Shown here: positions 39,734 through 49,880 of the stretch, piece by piece
How the letters are laid out: each line of letters begins with the position of its first letter
Position numbering within the stretch: the first letter of the stretch is position 1
Source: Novipirellula galeiformis
GTDB taxonomy: Bacteria > Planctomycetota > Planctomycetia > Pirellulales > Pirellulaceae
Assembly: GCF_007860095.1 (NCBI RefSeq)
Contig: NZ_SJPT01000015.1
Coordinates: forward strand, 48,114 to 112,113
DNA: 64,000 nucleotides
Direction: 5' to 3'
Program-made: the position numbers and the translations under genes
The notes under the pieces: generated by a model
Database searches by the model: none
The model's input: only the letters and a program-made list of their open reading frames with translations
Told to the model about the DNA's origin: nothing

Positions 39734-42700
39734 CTATGGCTTAGGCGCTTCGCTTCTCAGGTAAGCGATCAAGTCGGCAATGTCCTGATGGCTCATGTCT
39801 TGCTCGAGTCCATCGGGCATCAGCGACTTGCCAGTGCTACGGATTTCCTCAAGCTCACTACGCAGGATCACTTGTTGCTTGTTCTCCTGGCCGACCATCG
39901 TGATACTTCCCGCGGTCTCGCTAGTGATCAGTCCGCTAATCGCTCGTCCGTCATCGGTAAGGGCGATGTAGGAAAGGTACTTAGCATCTGCGGCATCGCT
40001 AGGATCCAAGATTGCCGTTAGCAAACTGCTCGGATTACGATCGGTGATCGAGCGGAGATTGGGGCCGAGTTCATGGCCAACGCCGTCCATTTTGTGACAT
40101 GCGGCACATCGTTTTGCGAAGACCGCGCGTCCGGCTTCAACCGAACCGGTCAACTTCAGCACCGGTTGATGATCGAGCACCACCTTGCGGCGATCGCTGC
40201 TGCCGGAGGCATTCAGCAATTTCGCAGCTCGCGCGGCGATCGCCTTGTTTCGGTAGTTGACCAAGGATTGTCGCATTCCCGCATCGATGTCGGTTCGCGA
40301 TACCTCGCCCTGCTCCATGGCGTCGAGTAGTTGCGTCAACCATTCCACTCGTGTCGTCAGCACGCTCAAAATTTCAGTGCGTAGCGATGGCGAGTAGCTC
40401 TGCCACTGTGCGATCAATTGCTCTCCGACTTGCGGATCCGCAAGCGTTCCCAAGTGGCGGACGGAAGCGACTTGTACGTTTGGCGGCGTTTGTGCACTCA
40501 GAAGCTCGCCCAAACGCTCTTGATCCGCGGCTTGGTCTTGCGAATCTCGAGCCAACAATCCGATCGCGGCGATGCGAATGACCTCGTCTTGGTCGGCGTC
40601 CTCGACGATGTCACGAGCGAGTTCGGTGAGCTTGGCCACTTGCTCTCGCACCTGTTGGCCCTGCTCTCCAAACGGTTTGCAAAGCTCCTCCAATGACTTC
40701 TGGTGACGTTTCAGTGCATCCTGTAATTCAGACACGGTGCGGAATCGCCATGCCGGATCACTCGACAGCAGGTCTTCTACCTGATCGCCGTCAAGAATGG
40801 CTTGTAACCCGCTCAGTGTCGCTCGTGGATTGTCCAACGCAACACTCAACGTCAACAACTGAGACACCCATTTGCCGGCTGCGGGATCTTCTCCTGCTGC
40901 CAATGCGGCCACGATTAACGGGTTAAGGTTGTCGGCATGAATGGAACTCGTGACCGCAGCCATCAAGTACGGATCGTTCCCATCACGCAGGGCCAATTGG
41001 GATAGCGCCTCGGCGGATTGTCGATCCGAATATTGCCCCAATGTGCATGCCAGTTGCAAACGCACTTTGGCGTCCGTATCGCCGGCGAGTTTCACCAATG
41101 CGGCCATCAACTCGGGATGCTCGCTCGCCATCGGTTCGGCAAGCCGGATCGCGTGACGACGGACACCGGGATGAGCATCAGCCAAGGCCGTTTGCAGTAG
41201 CGAGGCCGAAAGCCCTTCCATCCCGTCCAAAGTGCACAACGCGTGCAGGCGGGCGAGAGGATTCGCATTCGATGCGACCATGGTCTGCAGCGGTGCCAAA
41301 GCCGCTTGGTCGCCACGCAATAGTAGCACTTGGCTGGCGAGATCTCGCTGCGGACCGTTGGGGCTGGCCAACGTCGCAACCAACTCGGCCGTGCTCTGCT
41401 GTTGCAGTTTAGGCGTTTTTCTCGCGGCCTCGGATTTTGGCACGATGCGATAGATTCGCCCATACTCCTCACCCAAGCGATAGTGCGGTTTCAACTCTTC
41501 TCGCCCTTCCGGTGTTAGCCATTGGGGATGTTCGATCATATAGCGATACATGTCGACGACCCACAACGCGCCATCGGGTCCGGTACGTGTCATCACAGGA
41601 CGACACCAACGATCCTTGGAGGCAAAGAAATCAATCTCGGATTCAGCCTCATCTCGGTGTGAGACGAAACTGACGCCATCCTGTTGGAGCACGTTATGTT
41701 GAACCAGGTTGTGAAACGGTTCGCAGGTGAATGCGTGCTGAGTATCGTACGAGGTCGGGAACAAAAGCTGGTCGCGATAGACCATTGCCGAACAGGCGGA
41801 AGTGAATCGTCCCGATTGTTGGAAGTTATGGAATCGCTTCTGCGGGCTCTTGGCGGGATAGACTTTGGGGTTGCCCGGTAGGACCAACTGTTTGCGTGCA
41901 TCCGGTGGAGCAAAGTGAGTGTTGCGACGGAGGTAGTGATCTTGCAGTACATAGTGCCAGATCGGAAAGCTGTTTTGTTCGCCAAACCAGTTCCCCCAAT
42001 CGTCGCGATCGCGTCCAAACTGCGAGGGACCACTTTGCGGATCCAATTCGCCGGTGTCGGCCCGAAAGCGGAAGTCGCGACTGCCGAGAACGATTTTGTT
42101 GTTGGCCTTCACCGCGTCGATGCGACGGTCGGCACCGTAGCCGCCATGATGAGCGCCACTGGCACAGTGGATCCAGTTATCTAAGCCCCAACGTAGACCG
42201 TTGACGCGCAATTGTTGGTTGCCTTCTTGGAATCCCGAGAACAAGACTTCACGTTTATCGGCGCGACCGTCGTTATCGGTGTCTTCGGCGTAAAAGATCT
42301 CGGGAGCCGCGGTGACGATCACACCGTTGCGCCATGGCATCACTCCGTTGGGAAAGCGAATGCCTTCCATAAACAAAGTCGATCGGTCGTATTGTCCATC
42401 GCCATTGGTGTCTTCGAGAAAGCGAATTCGGCCGCCGGGTTTGCCATTGCCGTCCATCCCCAAGGGATAATCGGCCATCTCGGCGACCCATAAACGCCCG
42501 TCCGCTCCCCATTCGATCGCGACGGGATCTTTGACCAATGGCTCCGCAGCGACCAATTGGATCTCGTAGCCCTCACGAACATGCGTTGCCGCCAACGAAT
42601 CAGCAGGAGACATCGGTTTTAAATCGTCATGCGTCGCTGCGACTTCCGCTGGCTTGGCGGAGGTGCCCGCGTCCGAAACCTTGGAACTTTGGCTGCGCGC

Positions 42701-44914
42701 CGATTGGTAATGGGCACTCACTTCGTCGGCCGAAATCACGCGATCGTACAATGCCACTTCGGTCAGCTTGCCTTCGAGGGGAGCGAAACCATCGTTTCGT
42801 CCACCAAGGAAGATTTCGGTTGCCTCGGCGGGCCGCGAGATGGCGAATTCGCCACTGATTTCCGGAGTCGGGTTTCCATTGAGATGGACGGTGACCTTAC
42901 TACCGTCTCGGATCAATGCAACATGGTTCCATGTCTTGAGTTCGAGGTCCGTTGAACCGGCAACCATTTGATTACTTTTGTTGCCGTTATAAAAGAACAA
43001 GCGGCCGGCGTTCTCCGAATCCCGGTAGGTCCCTCCGATCCCAAGATGGTCACCCGCGGCAGTCGCGTCGTCCGACAAACCTCGCGAGAAAAGGTATCCC
43101 GTCACCGCGCGTGCATCGTGCGGAAGCCCATTCCAAAACCACAGTTCGACGGTGTAGGTGTCGCCAAGATCCTTGAGGGTGGACTTCACTCGACCGCCCG
43201 CAAAATGAGCGGCGTGATGCTCGGGTTCGATAAAGCCGGGCAAGTAGAACGCCACCCCCGGTTCATATTGTCCGTGATACTTTCCGGTGGCATCCGATGC
43301 GATGTTGCCAGCGAGTTCGCCCAGACGCCATTGCGCCACTGGAGCCGAAGCGACGACCGCCTCGGAGTAGGCATTTGCCGGCGTGAGTGCTTCGCGTCGA
43401 GGCTTTTCAGCAACTTTCTCAAGCAATTCCAACAAGGTTGCGACGATCTTGGGTTCCGCTTCGACCTCCAAACTAGCCGTCCGCGCAGGCCACGTCGTGT
43501 AGCCTCCCAAGGCATGTTGTTCCGGAGGCGGAATGTAGCCTTCGGCGCCGTTGGCGAGTTCGATGTTGAAGGTCGTCGAGAGCGGACTCTGAGCTTTCAA
43601 CTTCAGTCCGGTGATGCCGTAAACTTCGTTGGGAAGCGCAGTGATGCCCAAATCGCCAATCCGAATCGCTTGTAATTTCAGTTCGACTTGTGGCTCCGCA
43701 TCGATCAATAGCACCTCGCGGGCATAAATCTCTGGCCTCGAGTGCGGCAACTTCGTGCCCAAAGCCTCCATCGTTGCGTTGGCCCACGCCAAACGATCCT
43801 CGTCCGCGGCGCGACGGTCGAGGCGGAGCGTTGACTCGGCCATCGCCAACGATACCCAATCTTGATACTCGATCGATTGATAGGCATCGTGTGCGACCTG
43901 AGCGACCTCCAACGTGTATTGGTCGAGATCCAGTGGTGTCGCGGGGCCTCCGTAGTCCATCCACATCGTGTCGCCACTCGTGCCTTGCGACATGATGCCG
44001 ACAAACGGCACCTCCGCCTCGGCAACCCCAATCAACTTGGCGAATTGGTCGCCAAAGCGGCCACAGAAATCGCCCGACACGGGCGTCGAACCGTAATAGT
44101 GCATCGCGTAGTTGCCGAGCACGGCCAATGGCTTACCGTCAAGCGACTGAACCGACAACAGCGACAACCCATGATCGGCAGGGCCGGAGGGGCCAATGTG
44201 ATTCGGGCTCTGGTAACCGGGATGCATGTTCGCGCGAACATTGCGTGTGCCAAACGGATCGGTCCCGATGCGGTCACCGCGAAAAATCCAGCGGCGACAA
44301 TGGTTGTGAAGCGGATCCTGGATCGCGGTCCATCCCACCTTGGCCGGCGTCAACTGCTTTGCCGCTTGGTGAATGCTCTTGGCGATTTGGCCCGGCAAGA
44401 ATTTTCGATACTCGTCGTCCGCCCTGCTGCCTAAACACGCCATCGCAGCGGGGGCGGAATGAGTGTGGGTGGAGGAGATCAGCATCCGCTCGGTGGGGAT
44501 ACCGGTCGCCTCGTGTGCCATTTCCTTCGCGAGATCGAGCAAATCACGCGGGATCATCAAATTGTCAACGACCACGATCGCTAACCGAGTCTGGCCGTCG
44601 TCCAGCACCAATGCGCGAGACATCACCCGGTCGGTGACGCGGTCGACGATTCGCTCGTTGAAGTAACCGTTGACAATCACCGGAGAGTTCTGTGACGTGA
44701 CGTCCACCGACGCGGCTCCGGCACGCAAGACCGGCTTGTTTTTCGGCTCCGCTGCTTCCGCCAGAACCGAGGCGGCCACCAGGCTCAGCAGTGCCACGCA
44801 CGTGCATCCAACTGGAATCCGTGTGACACATGGCTGGGAAAACGTCGCACGTAGGACGCTAAAAACAGGGGTGATCAGCGTTGTCCTGTTGGAGCGCTTT
44901 TTCAAATGACTCAC
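39734..44914 (-). CDS. Exported fusion: ceramidase-like – LamG – PVC-type dehydrogenase – HEAT – cytochrome c
   Basis: A 1726-residue exported protein with GTG start (AGGAAA upstream) and signal core CTCVALLSLVAASVLAEA. Domains in order: neutral/alkaline ceramidase-like (about 55-490; SSTHTHSAPAAM, GTSGDTMWMDYGG); concanavalin-like LamG (about 550-745; VKSTLKDLGDTYTVELWFW); planctomycete 'membrane-bound dehydrogenase' beta-propeller (about 770-1160; VAIEWGADGRLWVAEMADYP); HEAT-repeat array (about 1175-1540); and a C-terminal cytochrome c with haem motif CAACH (about 1605) and a distal Met region (SLMPDGLEQ). It reads as a self-contained periplasmic oxidase that binds or deacylates a substrate and passes electrons to a haem. 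The substrate is unknown. Confidence 0.88.
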   Translation of the reverse strand: MSHLKKRSNRTTLITPVFSVLRATFSQPCVTRIPVGCTCVALLSLVAASVLAEAAEPKNKPVLRAGAASVDVTSQNSPVIVNGYFNERIVDRVTDRVMSRALVLDDGQTRLAIVVVDNLMIPRDLLDLAKEMAHEATGIPTERMLISSTHTHSAPAAMACLGSRADDEYRKFLPGQIAKSIHQAAKQLTPAKVGWTAIQDPLHNHCRRWIFRGDRIGTDPFGTRNVRANMHPGYQSPNHIGPSGPADHGLSLLSVQSLDGKPLAVLGNYAMHYYGSTPVSGDFCGRFGDQFAKLIGVAEAEVPFVGIMSQGTSGDTMWMDYGGPATPLDLDQYTLEVAQVAHDAYQSIEYQDWVSLAMAESTLRLDRRAADEDRLAWANATMEALGTKLPHSRPEIYAREVLLIDAEPQVELKLQAIRIGDLGITALPNEVYGITGLKLKAQSPLSTTFNIELANGAEGYIPPPEQHALGGYTTWPARTASLEVEAEPKIVATLLELLEKVAEKPRREALTPANAYSEAVVASAPVAQWRLGELAGNIASDATGKYHGQYEPGVAFYLPGFIEPEHHAAHFAGGRVKSTLKDLGDTYTVELWFWNGLPHDARAVTGYLFSRGLSDDATAAGDHLGIGGTYRDSENAGRLFFYNGNKSNQMVAGSTDLELKTWNHVALIRDGSKVTVHLNGNPTPEISGEFAISRPAEATEIFLGGRNDGFAPLEGKLTEVALYDRVISADEVSAHYQSARSQSSKVSDAGTSAKPAEVAATHDDLKPMSPADSLAATHVREGYEIQLVAAEPLVKDPVAIEWGADGRLWVAEMADYPLGMDGNGKPGGRIRFLEDTNGDGQYDRSTLFMEGIRFPNGVMPWRNGVIVTAAPEIFYAEDTDNDGRADKREVLFSGFQEGNQQLRVNGLRWGLDNWIHCASGAHHGGYGADRRIDAVKANNKIVLGSRDFRFRADTGELDPQSGPSQFGRDRDDWGNWFGEQNSFPIWHYVLQDHYLRRNTHFAPPDARKQLVLPGNPKVYPAKSPQKRFHNFQQSGRFTSACSAMVYRDQLLFPTSYDTQHAFTCEPFHNLVQHNVLQQDGVSFVSHRDEAESEIDFFASKDRWCRPVMTRTGPDGALWVVDMYRYMIEHPQWLTPEGREELKPHYRLGEEYGRIYRIVPKSEAARKTPKLQQQSTAELVATLASPNGPQRDLASQVLLLRGDQAALAPLQTMVASNANPLARLHALCTLDGMEGLSASLLQTALADAHPGVRRHAIRLAEPMASEHPELMAALVKLAGDTDAKVRLQLACTLGQYSDRQSAEALSQLALRDGNDPYLMAAVTSSIHADNLNPLIVAALAAGEDPAAGKWVSQLLTLSVALDNPRATLSGLQAILDGDQVEDLLSSDPAWRFRTVSELQDALKRHQKSLEELCKPFGEQGQQVREQVAKLTELARDIVEDADQDEVIRIAAIGLLARDSQDQAADQERLGELLSAQTPPNVQVASVRHLGTLADPQVGEQLIAQWQSYSPSLRTEILSVLTTRVEWLTQLLDAMEQGEVSRTDIDAGMRQSLVNYRNKAIAARAAKLLNASGSSDRRKVVLDHQPVLKLTGSVEAGRAVFAKRCAACHKMDGVGHELGPNLRSITDRNPSSLLTAILDPSDAADAKYLSYIALTDDGRAISGLITSETAGSITMVGQENKQQVILRSELEEIRSTGKSLMPDGLEQDMSHQDIADLIAYLRSEAPKP

Positions 44915-44969
44915 GCTTGGTTTCCTATCAACTTTGTTGGATTCGGGTCAGGAATACTGGCCTACGTAA

Positions 44970-45065
44970 CCTCTGGCGTTCGCAGACGGCCTCTGGCGGT
45001 AGCAAACGGCCTCTGGCGTAAGCAGGACGGCCCGTCGCGGTAGCAAGGCGGCCCTTTGCGGGCGG
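44970..45065. repeat. Degenerate 20-21-bp tandem repeat, four copies plus partial
   Basis: Units begin CCTCTGGCG and end ACGG at 44970, 44990 and 45010, then diverge at 45031 and 45052. It lies just upstream of the large fusion gene, in otherwise non-coding sequence. Confidence 0.8.
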
Positions 45066-45147
45066 CAATCGACGCAGGCAGGTGGTGGGGAGGGAGTGTG
45101 GAGGGAAGGGACGCAACCGGTTTGCGTCTGTCATTCGTTTAAGTTTA

Positions 45148-45339
45148 TCACGCAATGATATCGAAAATTGGCGGGCCGTGGTCGATCTCCAGCCGTTTTC
45201 GGCCTGGAATCTCCAGTCGACGGGTGTCCAACCCTAATTGGTGCATGTTTGTGGCGTGGATCTCGGTCTCGTAATCGCAGTTTTCCATCGCGTGAAATCC
45301 GATCTCATCGGTTGCCCCATGAATCATCGGTTGCCCCAT
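45148..45339 (-). pseudogene. C-terminal remnant of a DUF1501 (sulfatase-like) protein
   Basis: The 63-codon frame contains [22 protein letters not shown] and a C-terminal DIIA. This is the order and spacing seen at the very end of planctomycete DUF1501 proteins (HGATDEIG…HDLHATxLHLLGLDH…). The upstream several hundred codons are absent: the frame abuts a 19-bp direct repeat (CATCGGTTGCCCCATG twice, about 45306-45341) and then the GntR gene. It therefore looks like the tail of a deleted gene rather than a functional small protein. Confidence 0.7.
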
Positions 45340-45351
45340 GGACGAGGCCGC

Positions 45352-46266
45352 TCATGACGAACGGTCTCCTGATTTGCTGCGTTCCTGGTTGGCCGTGATC
45401 GCCTGACCCAACGGACTGAACACCGGATGATGGTCGCGGATATGATGCGACAACGCCTTGCTCGCCTTGCTCCAATTTTTATCCAACAGCGCCTTCAAAA
45501 TCTCTCGATGTTGACGAGCGGTTTCCAAGGCGATCGCCCGGTCACGGTCTTCCCACTCGAATAGCAAGCGATAGTAACGACCCTGACGTTCAAAAAACTC
45601 TTTGATGTAGATGTTGTCGGCGACCGAGATCAAATACCCATGTAGCGACTCGTCAATGCGAGCCGGGGCTTGTGGCGATGATGGTGCCGCGTTGGCCTCG
45701 AGCATCCGCTGCAATTCGTCCGCCGACAACTTTTTGCGTGCCAATTCCAGTGCCTTCAATTCCAGCACCTCACGTACATCAATAAACGCATCAAGGTCGC
45801 TTTGTCGAAACGGACGCAGTTGCCAACCGTGACGCGGGATGTGGTCGAGGATGCCTTCGCCGGCCAACCGGTGCAAGATGTGACGGATTGCCGAGCGACT
45901 GAGGCCGTATTTTTCGGCCGTTGCTTCCTCACGCAAATGAATCGCTTCGCCCCGCAAACTCAGTTGCACCAAATCGTCCACAATCCGGTCGTGTGGATCT
46001 TGAGGAGGCTCCGGCAATGCCGTTTCTAACGCTGCCTGGCCCCTTTCGGAATCCGCTTTGAGCTGAGCGGTGGGGGCGAGTCGACGATTGCTGCCTTTCT
46101 CGAGCAAGCCTTCGTTAAGCAGTTCGGCAATGGCCGCACGCACCGGTGTGAAGCTGACGTCGTAATGTTCCGCCAACGCGTCGAGCGTCAAAGGCATCGG
46201 TAACTTACGTCCCGACCGAAGCCGCGCCGCCAAGTCATCTTTGATATAGGTGGCAAGTGTGCTCAT
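45352..46266 (-). CDS. GntR/FCD-family transcriptional regulator with two winged helices
   Basis: A 304-residue regulator starting at ATG 46266. Residues about 1-60 form one GntR-type winged helix (LTLDALAEHYDVSFTPVRAAIAELLNEGLL). A second follows at about 95-165 (EEATAEKYGLSRSAIRHILHRLAGEGIL), then an all-helical FCD effector-binding domain (about 170-285) with the C-terminal HREILKALLDKNWSKASKALSHHI helix pair. Normal FadR/GntR-FCD proteins have only one winged helix. It is divergent from the sugar-acid operon and probably represses it in response to its substrate. Confidence 0.88.
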   Translation of the reverse strand: MSTLATYIKDDLAARLRSGRKLPMPLTLDALAEHYDVSFTPVRAAIAELLNEGLLEKGSNRRLAPTAQLKADSERGQAALETALPEPPQDPHDRIVDDLVQLSLRGEAIHLREEATAEKYGLSRSAIRHILHRLAGEGILDHIPRHGWQLRPFRQSDLDAFIDVREVLELKALELARKKLSADELQRMLEANAAPSSPQAPARIDESLHGYLISVADNIYIKEFFERQGRYYRLLFEWEDRDRAIALETARQHREILKALLDKNWSKASKALSHHIRDHHPVFSPLGQAITANQERSKSGDRSS

Positions 46267-46406
46267 GAACGCAAGCATAGTTGTCTTTGTTGCCAGCAGC
46301 AAGTATTATTGGCACCAAAAGCAAAGACGGGGGAGGTGTGGCCGGTGTTCCGCCACGACATTCCGCTTGGCTTAGAAACTCTACTGCTCCGGACCGCGAA
46401 AAACGC

Positions 46407-47585
46407 ATGAAAATCACCGCTATCGAAGCCATCGTCTGCCACGCACGCATGCGAAACTGGGTTTTTGTCAAAGTTCACACCGACCAACCTGGGCTCTTCG
46501 GTTGGGGCGAGGCGACACTCGAGTGGCACACGCGTAGCATCGTCGGCGCGATCGAAGACCTCTCCGAATTGCTGATCGGCGAGGACCCCACTCGCGTTGA
46601 GCATCTATGGCAAATGATGTTTCGGCAACACTTTTGGCATGGCACGGGGATCGTGCGTTCCACCGCGATCGCTGGGATCGACTTGGCGTTGTGGGATATT
46701 GTCGGCAAGGTTCATGGGGTTCCCTGCCACAAGCTGTGGGGCGGGGCCGTTCGCGATTCGATCCGTCTATATTGCCACCTTGGCGGCGGGGACATGGAGA
46801 GTTTCTACCAAACGCCGGTCGATAACGCCAAACAGTTTGCGGAGCTGGCCAAGGCGGCGGTGGAGGACGGATTCACCGCGTTCAAATCGATGGCGGTTCC
46901 TCCCACCATGCCCGTCGAAGGACTCAAGGCGGTCAATGCCGCCGAAGCCTGTGTCGCCGCGATGCGTGACGCGGTGGGTGATGAGATCGACATCATGGTC
47001 GATTGTCATGCACGCCCTTCACCTGCGATGGGAATGCAGTTCGCCAAGGCGCTCGATCCCCACGGGCTGTACTTTTTCGAAGAGCCTTGTTGGCCGGAAA
47101 ATCTGAGCAGTTTGGCGGCGATCAATGCGGCCGTCACGACCCCGATTGCGACCGGTGAACGATTGACGCATTTGGCTGCCTTTCGTGACCTGTTCGCAAT
47201 CCGCGGCTGCGAGATCTGTCAACTCGACTTGACCCATTGCGGCGGATTCACCGAGGCGCGTCGCATCGCCGCGCTCGCCGATGCCCATCGCATCGCCTTG
47301 GCGCCGCACAATCCTCAAGGCCCGGTCAGCACGGCCGCCTCGATCGAATTCGGTTTTTCCCAGCCCTCTTACATCATCTGTGAATCGGTCCACAACGACG
47401 TTCCGTGGCGAGACGATATCGTCGAGGAAGGCTTTGTCGTTGACCCTGCGACCCGCACCGTCACCCCCAACACCAAGCCGGGGCTTGGGATCTCGATCAA
47501 CGAAGACGAGGTTCGCAAGCATCCGTTCCAGCAAGAACTTCCTCAACGCGTCTTTTATCGCGACGGCGCTGTAGGAGATTGGTAA
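46407..47585 (+). CDS. Enolase-superfamily sugar-acid dehydratase (galactonate-dehydratase-like)
   Basis: A 392-residue mandelate racemase/muconate-lactonizing enzyme. The N-terminal capping domain ([20 protein letters not shown]) is followed by a TIM barrel with metal ligands in MVDCHAR (Asp, with His two residues on as in DgoD), [10 protein letters not shown] (Glu) and ATGERL (Glu), and the late catalytic His in APHNPQGP. This is the galactonate-dehydratase arrangement: it would dehydrate a sugar acid to a 2-keto-3-deoxy acid. ATG 46407 is chosen; the longer frame from 46281 would start inside the divergent promoter region. First gene of a four-gene operon. Confidence 0.88.
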   Translation: MKITAIEAIVCHARMRNWVFVKVHTDQPGLFGWGEATLEWHTRSIVGAIEDLSELLIGEDPTRVEHLWQMMFRQHFWHGTGIVRSTAIAGIDLALWDIVGKVHGVPCHKLWGGAVRDSIRLYCHLGGGDMESFYQTPVDNAKQFAELAKAAVEDGFTAFKSMAVPPTMPVEGLKAVNAAEACVAAMRDAVGDEIDIMVDCHARPSPAMGMQFAKALDPHGLYFFEEPCWPENLSSLAAINAAVTTPIATGERLTHLAAFRDLFAIRGCEICQLDLTHCGGFTEARRIAALADAHRIALAPHNPQGPVSTAASIEFGFSQPSYIICESVHNDVPWRDDIVEEGFVVDPATRTVTPNTKPGLGISINEDEVRKHPFQQELPQRVFYRDGAVGDW

Positions 47586-47587
47586 AC

Positions 47588-48982
47588 ATGCCCATGAATT
47601 CGCCCGCCGATTTCAAACACGCGTCTTTTCACGGCCGCATCGGACTCGCACGCGTCGATATTACGCCGCCGATCGGGATCTATTCCCGCAACTGGGGCGC
47701 GGCTAAACATGATGTCGCCGAATCCATTCACCGCCCCTTGTCGCTGACCGCGATCTCGTTGGCTGTGAATGAGGGCGATCCACCGCTGGTGTTGATCGAC
47801 GCCGATTTGGGTTGGTGGAAGACGCCGGAAACCTCGATTCAATTCCGCCGCCGTTTACTCGAAACGCTGTCGCTTGATTCAGCCCAGCTGATTTTTGCAT
47901 TGACGCACACGCACGCGGGACCTCCGCTGATGCAGGCCGACGACTCGTTGCCCGGCAGCGACCTGCTTCGCCAGTGGATGGACTCGTTGATCGAGTCCGC
48001 CATCGACGTCGCCCGGCAAGCGATGGAGGCTCCGTTCGAAGCAACGCTCGATTGGCACGCCGGTCGTTGTAATCTTGCTACCACCCGCGACCTGCCGGAT
48101 CCCAATCCCGAGAAATCGCGAGTGTTGTGCGGTTACGACCCCAGTGGCAATCCGGACGACACGTTGTGGGTCGGCCGCATCACCGATACCGAGGGAGCGA
48201 TCCGCGGCACGTTGGTCAACTATGCCTGTCACCCAACGACGCTGGCCGCCGAGAACACGGCGATCTCACCCGATTACATCGGCGCGATGCGTGAAACGAT
48301 TCAAAATGTGACCGAGGCGCCGGCCTTGTTTCTGCTCGGCGCCTGCGGTGATTTAGCGCCGCGGTACCAATACGTGGGTGACCCCAAGATCGCCGATCAA
48401 CATGGACAACAGTTGGGGTTTGCGGCGCTGGCGACGTTGAAGGACATGGAACCTGCGGGAACGCAGTTGTCCTATGACGGCGCGCTCGAATCGGGTGCCC
48501 CGTTGGCGATTTGGAAACATCAACCCCGTGAATCATCACGTGTGTTGGCTGGGATTGAGAAGACCGTCGAAATCCCGTTAAAGGATTGGCCCTCGGCCGA
48601 TGAACTGGAGCGGCAACGTCTCGCTTGTACCGATCGGGCGCTCGAAGAACGTCTGCGTCGTCGCCGAGACATCCGCCGCGGGATTGGCGACGGCTCGACG
48701 TTTGCGCTGCCAATCTATGCCTGGCGAATCGGCGACGCCGTGTTGGTCGGTTCCTGTTGTGAACCCTATTCCTTTTTACAACAGGAATTGCGCCGACGGT
48801 TCCCCGACCATACGATCCTGTGTATGAATTTGATCAATGGTTCGGTCGGCTACCTGCCACCGGCCCCGCTTTACGACACCGATGTCTATCCCGTCTGGCA
48901 GACGCCGTTTGATCGCGGATGTTTGGAGACGACCCTCGACGCCATGACTGGAGTAATTGAAGATGCCCTCAACCGTCCGTGA
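47588..48982 (+). CDS. Neutral-ceramidase-like hydrolase without signal peptide
   Basis: A 464-residue protein of the alkaline/neutral non-lysosomal ceramidase N-terminal family. Motifs are the N-terminal [14 protein letters not shown], the metal-site [30 protein letters not shown] and a late [11 protein letters not shown]. No signal peptide is seen, so it is probably cytoplasmic, unlike the exported paralogue in the 1726-residue fusion. ATG 47588 follows the dehydratase stop by two bases, with TAGGAG upstream. Its 3' end overlaps the next gene by 20 bases. Within this operon it more likely opens an amide or ester in a sugar derivative than acts on ceramide; that is inference. Confidence 0.85.
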   Translation: MPMNSPADFKHASFHGRIGLARVDITPPIGIYSRNWGAAKHDVAESIHRPLSLTAISLAVNEGDPPLVLIDADLGWWKTPETSIQFRRRLLETLSLDSAQLIFALTHTHAGPPLMQADDSLPGSDLLRQWMDSLIESAIDVARQAMEAPFEATLDWHAGRCNLATTRDLPDPNPEKSRVLCGYDPSGNPDDTLWVGRITDTEGAIRGTLVNYACHPTTLAAENTAISPDYIGAMRETIQNVTEAPALFLLGACGDLAPRYQYVGDPKIADQHGQQLGFAALATLKDMEPAGTQLSYDGALESGAPLAIWKHQPRESSRVLAGIEKTVEIPLKDWPSADELERQRLACTDRALEERLRRRRDIRRGIGDGSTFALPIYAWRIGDAVLVGSCCEPYSFLQQELRRRFPDHTILCMNLINGSVGYLPPAPLYDTDVYPVWQTPFDRGCLETTLDAMTGVIEDALNRP

Positions 48983-49880
48983 ACCTCTTAGCGGAGTTCT
49001 TCCCGTTCTGCACACGCCGTTTACCGACGCGGGTGAGATCGATTGTGTGACGTTGGAACGCGAGATCGACTGGGCCTTTCAAACCGGAGCCCAAGGGGTC
49101 GTGACCGCGATGGTCAGCGAGGTCTTGCGACTGGGGTATCACGGTCGCAAACAGTTGGCCGAGCAAGTCTGCGAAGCCACGGGCCAACGCGGGTTTACCG
49201 TGATTAGCGTGGGCGCCGAAAGCACAAACGAGGCGATCGACTTTGCCCAGCATGCCGAGCGCATCGGCGCCTCGGCGGTGATGGCGATCCCTCCGGTTGC
49301 CACCCAATTGGGCGGCGCGGCCACGCGTGACTACTTCGCCGCGATCGCTAGTAGCATCTCGATTCCGTTGGTCGTTCAAGATGCATCGGGTTACGTCGGC
49401 GCTGCGATCGACTTGGGCGTCTATTTGGATTTGTTAGAACAATTCGGCAGCGACCGCATTTTGTTCAAACCCGAAGCCAGTCCACTCGGACCGAATCTTT
49501 CCAAGCTGCGCGATGCCACGGCGGGCGAAGCTCGGATTTTTGAAGGTTCCGGGGGAATCAATCTGGTCGATTGTTATCGCCGAGGGATCGCCGGGACGAT
49601 GCCCGGCACCGATCTGCTCGACGCGATCGTTGCGCTTTGGCAAGCGCTCCAAGCGGGGGAGGATGATCGCATTTATCAACTCTCGCTGCCGCTTTGCGGG
49701 ATCGTGGCGTTGCAGCTCCAGGGCGGGCTCGACGGATTCTTGGCGATCGAAAAATACTTGCTCAAGCAACGCGGCTTGTTTCCGAACACGCATCAAGTTC
49801 AACCTACCGCATGGCAAATTGACGAAGAAACTCAAGCCGAAGTGGACCGCTTGTTCGCTCGTTTACAGGCGGCGATCTAG
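48963..49880 (+). CDS. DHDPS/N-acetylneuraminate-lyase superfamily aldolase-like protein
   Basis: A 305-residue TIM-barrel protein. The N-terminal [21 protein letters not shown] and FKPEASPLG (Schiff-base Lys) are family hallmarks. However, the usual GTTGE active-site motif reads AMVSEV and the usual YN-P-R/G-TG tyrosine segment reads QDASGYVG, so specificity, and possibly chemistry, differs from DapA. ATG 48963 (20-base overlap with the previous gene) is preferred to the TTG at 48957. In a galactonate-type pathway it would be expected to cleave or rearrange the 2-keto-3-deoxy sugar acid. Confidence 0.85.
   Translation: MPSTVREPLSGVLPVLHTPFTDAGEIDCVTLEREIDWAFQTGAQGVVTAMVSEVLRLGYHGRKQLAEQVCEATGQRGFTVISVGAESTNEAIDFAQHAERIGASAVMAIPPVATQLGGAATRDYFAAIASSISIPLVVQDASGYVGAAIDLGVYLDLLEQFGSDRILFKPEASPLGPNLSKLRDATAGEARIFEGSGGINLVDCYRRGIAGTMPGTDLLDAIVALWQALQAGEDDRIYQLSLPLCGIVALQLQGGLDGFLAIEKYLLKQRGLFPNTHQVQPTAWQIDEETQAEVDRLFARLQAAI

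Noticed and set aside
44970..45065. Possible CRISPR array
   Set aside because: Units are directly tandem with no unique spacers and diverge quickly; no cas genes nearby.
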